A stretch of DNA of 8,362 nt. Source: Burkholderia sp. (lineage in GTDB: Bacteria; Pseudomonadota; Gammaproteobacteria; Burkholderiales; Burkholderiaceae). The stretch spans positions 1-8,362 of the forward strand of contig NZ_JAHACR010000185.1 in NCBI RefSeq assembly GCF_018375725.1, given 5' to 3'. The position numbers and the translations under genes are program-made. The notes under the pieces were generated by a model, which did no database searches, was not told the DNA's origin, and saw only the letters and a list, made by a program, of their open reading frames with translations. Positions 6,877 to 8,362 of this stretch are shown here, piece after piece (positions within the stretch are counted from its first letter, which is position 1; each line of letters opens with the position of its first letter).

Positions 6877-6912
6877 GGCTTTATCGGTCTTCGGTTGTCT
6901 GAATGAAAAATT

Positions 6913-6957
6913 GCGCGGCCTGCGTTGGCGCGGCCTGCATTGGCGCGGCCCGCGATG
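6913..6957. repeat. Three tandem 15-bp GC-rich units
   Basis: Three consecutive 15-base units begin GCGCGGCC: 6913-6927 (GCGCGGCCTGCGTTG), 6928-6942 (one base different) and 6943-6957 (a few changes). Weaker copies with CGGCC-TGCA/CGCA cores continue to about 7040, so most of the 167-base spacer between aroP and tyrB seems built from decayed copies of one unit. On the minus strand one frame reads an AAPxQ-like five-residue repeat. I see no terminator T-run within it. Confidence 0.6.
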
Positions 6958-7004
6958 CTGCGACCGGCACGGACGCAGCCGCATCAATCCGGCCTGCATG
7001 AGCA

Positions 7005-7026
7005 CGGCCCGCACCGGTGCGGGCCG
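7005..7026. repeat. 22-bp perfect palindrome after aroP
   Basis: The central 20 bases, GGCCCGCACCGGTGCGGGCC (7006-7025), equal their own reverse complement, and the flanking C and G extend this to 22 bp. As RNA it gives a very stable hairpin with a 4-base loop, starting 18 bases after the aroP stop. It lacks a following T-run on the minus strand. It is more likely an mRNA-stabilising or partially terminating hairpin than a complete intrinsic terminator, and would allow lower expression of tyrB than of aroP. Confidence 0.6.
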
Positions 7027-7043
7027 CGCCGGCATGGACTGCG

Positions 7044-8362
7044 TTACTGCGCGGACGCACCGTCGCGCAGTGCGTAACCCGCATTCCTCTGGCGGAAGCG
7101 ATACCCGACGGCGAGCACCGCGAGCCAGACCGGAATCAGGTACACGGACAGACGCAGATCCGGCGTCATGTACATCAAGACGAGAATGCCGGCCATGAAC
7201 GCCAGGCACAGATAGTTCGTGAAAGGATAGCCGAGACTGCGAAAGCGCGTTTGCTGACCGGCCGCCCGCTTGGCCTGGCGGAATTTCAGGTGGATCAGGC
7301 TGATCATCGCCCAGTTGATGATCAGCGCCGACACGACGAGGCCCATCAACAGTTCGAACGCCTTGCCCGGCATGAAATAGTTGACCAGCACGCACGCGCC
7401 GGTCGCGAGCGCCGACGCGCCGAGCGCCGCGAGCGGAATGCCGCGCTTGGTCACCGACATCAGCGCCTTCGGCGCGTTGCCCTGCTGCGCGAGGCCGAAC
7501 AGCATCCGGCTGTTGCAGTACACGCCGCTGTTGTAGACCGACAGCGCCGCGGTCAGCACGACGACGTTCAGCACGTTCGCGACGAGGTCGCTGCTCAGCG
7601 CATGGAAGATCAGCACGAACGGGCTGCCGCCGCTGACGACCTTTTCCCACGGATAGAGCGACAGCAGCACGCCGAGCGCGCCGATGTAGAAGATCAGGAT
7701 GCGGTAGATCACCTGGTTGGTCGCGCGCGGGATGCTGTGCTGCGGATCGTCCGCCTCGGCCGCGGTGATGCCGACGAGCTCGAGCCCGCCGAACGAGAAC
7801 ATGATCGCCGCCATCGACATCACGAGGCCCGACACGCCGTGCGGGAAGAAGCCGCCGTGCTGCCACAGGTTTGCGACGGTCGATTCAAGGCCTGCGTGGC
7901 CGCTCAGCAGCAGATAGCCGCCGAACACGATCATGCCGACAATCGCGGCGACCTTGATGATCGAAAACCAGAACTCCGTCTCGCCATACGACTTGACGCT
8001 CGTCAGGTTGATCAGGTTGATGGCGACGAAGAACACGAGCGCCGACACCCAGGTCGGCACGCCCGGCCACCAGTACTGGATATAGATGCCGACCGCCGAC
8101 AGCTCCGCCATGCTGACGAGGATGTACAGCACCCAGTAGTTCCAGCCGGACAGGAAGCCGGTGAAGTGGCCGCAGTACTTGTCGGCGAAATAGCTGAAGG
8201 AACCGGCGACCGGCTCGTCGACCACCATCTCGCCGAGCTGCCGCATGATGAAAAACGCGACGATACCGGCCACCGCGTAGCCGAGCAGCACGGATGGCCC
8301 CGCCATCTTGATCGTCTGCGCGATGCCGAGGAACAGCCCCGTGCCGATCGCGCCGCCAATCG
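7044..8362 (-). CDS. aroP: Aromatic amino acid permease, 5' end missing
   Basis: This inner-membrane proton-coupled importer of Phe, Tyr and Trp belongs to the amino acid transporter family (APC superfamily). The window holds 439 codons including the stop. The reading frame is open to the right edge, with IGGAIGTGLFLG at the cut, so only about 25-30 N-terminal residues are missing by comparison with E. coli AroP (about 457 residues). From memory, several stretches match AroP nearly word for word: MRQLGEMVVDEPVAGSFSYF, SGWNYWVLY, MFSFGGLELVGITAAEAD, IPRATNQVIYRILIFYIG, SVYNSGVYCNSRMLFGLAQQ and YLIPVWLAVL. The GAIGTG stretch in helix 1 and the FSFGGLE stretch in helix 6 are the unwound substrate-binding segments of this fold. 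About 11-12 hydrophobic helices are visible. PheP is the close alternative. An ATG at 8306 falls inside helix 1-2 and is not the real start. The TAA is at 7046-7044, and tyrB follows 167 bases on. Confidence 0.93.
   Translation of the reverse strand, partial: IGGAIGTGLFLGIAQTIKMAGPSVLLGYAVAGIVAFFIMRQLGEMVVDEPVAGSFSYFADKYCGHFTGFLSGWNYWVLYILVSMAELSAVGIYIQYWWPGVPTWVSALVFFVAINLINLTSVKSYGETEFWFSIIKVAAIVGMIVFGGYLLLSGHAGLESTVANLWQHGGFFPHGVSGLVMSMAAIMFSFGGLELVGITAAEADDPQHSIPRATNQVIYRILIFYIGALGVLLSLYPWEKVVSGGSPFVLIFHALSSDLVANVLNVVVLTAALSVYNSGVYCNSRMLFGLAQQGNAPKALMSVTKRGIPLAALGASALATGACVLVNYFMPGKAFELLMGLVVSALIINWAMISLIHLKFRQAKRAAGQQTRFRSLGYPFTNYLCLAFMAGILVLMYMTPDLRLSVYLIPVWLAVLAVGYRFRQRNAGYALRDGASAQ

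Noticed and set aside
5551..6906. 451-codon plus-strand frame over tyrB
   Set aside because: It is antisense to a clear aminotransferase, has Arg/His/Ala-rich composition and runs through the terminator hairpin.
7005..7026. Intrinsic terminator for aroP
   Set aside because: The hairpin is strong, but the minus strand continues with mixed bases and no T-run, so I list it only as a palindrome.
6913..7040. CRISPR-like array because of the repeated GGCC units
   Set aside because: The units are only 15 bases, directly adjacent without unique spacers, and quickly degenerate. No cas genes are nearby.
5674..7866. A single 730-codon minus-strand frame joining tyrB to sequence inside aroP, suggesting a fusion protein
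   Set aside because: Only the last 400 residues resemble a protein family. The upstream part overlaps aroP out of frame, is Arg/Ala/Pro-rich shadow sequence, and the family's N-terminus matches ATG 6876.

Overview
The window is high-GC DNA from a Gram-negative bacterium. It looks like the genus Burkholderia or a close relative in the Burkholderiales. The clues are a 382-residue trimeric porin of the betaproteobacterial type, a three-part RND efflux system, strong G/C third-position bias (which produces long open antisense frames), and the close likeness of the amino acid genes to those of this group. I infer the genus; the window holds no rRNA or other marker gene.

Layout from left to right. 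(1) Positions 1-2770, minus strand: an efflux operon transcribed right to left in the order outer-membrane factor (1313-2770), periplasmic adaptor (216-1307), inner-membrane RND pump (1-219, first 73 residues only). The genes are packed tightly, and the adaptor stop overlaps the pump start. (2) Positions 2771-3128: a 358-base divergent intergenic region with a possible minus-strand promoter, a 9-bp hairpin and a well-spaced sigma70-type plus-strand promoter. (3) Positions 3129-4025, plus strand: a diadenosine tetraphosphate phosphorylase / ATP adenylyltransferase of the HIT-related Apa1/2 type. (4) Positions 4026-4367: a non-coding stretch whose right half holds a 37-bp interrupted inverted repeat just upstream of the likely porin promoter. 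(5) Positions 4368-5516, plus strand: a general porin. (6) Positions 5600-5634: a strong hairpin with T-rich tails on both strands, a shared terminator between the convergent porin and aminotransferase genes. (7) Positions 5674-8362, minus strand: an aromatic amino acid permease (aroP, 5' end cut by the window edge) followed by an aromatic aminotransferase (tyrB). They are separated by 167 bases of GC-rich repeats.

How the genes work together: aroP imports Phe/Tyr/Trp and TyrB transaminates aromatic amino acids with 2-oxoglutarate, so the pair fits an uptake-and-catabolism (or reversible biosynthesis) unit. The porin gives small solutes passage through the outer membrane, but it is transcribed towards tyrB and is not part of that operon. 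The RND system would export an unknown toxic compound or metal across both membranes. The Ap4A phosphorylase acts alone in nucleotide metabolism.

I see no CRISPR array, tRNA, rRNA, insertion sequence, phage gene or toxin-antitoxin pair. I do not see a clearly new biological system. The most interesting items are non-coding: the dyad upstream of the porin and the repeat/palindrome block between aroP and tyrB.
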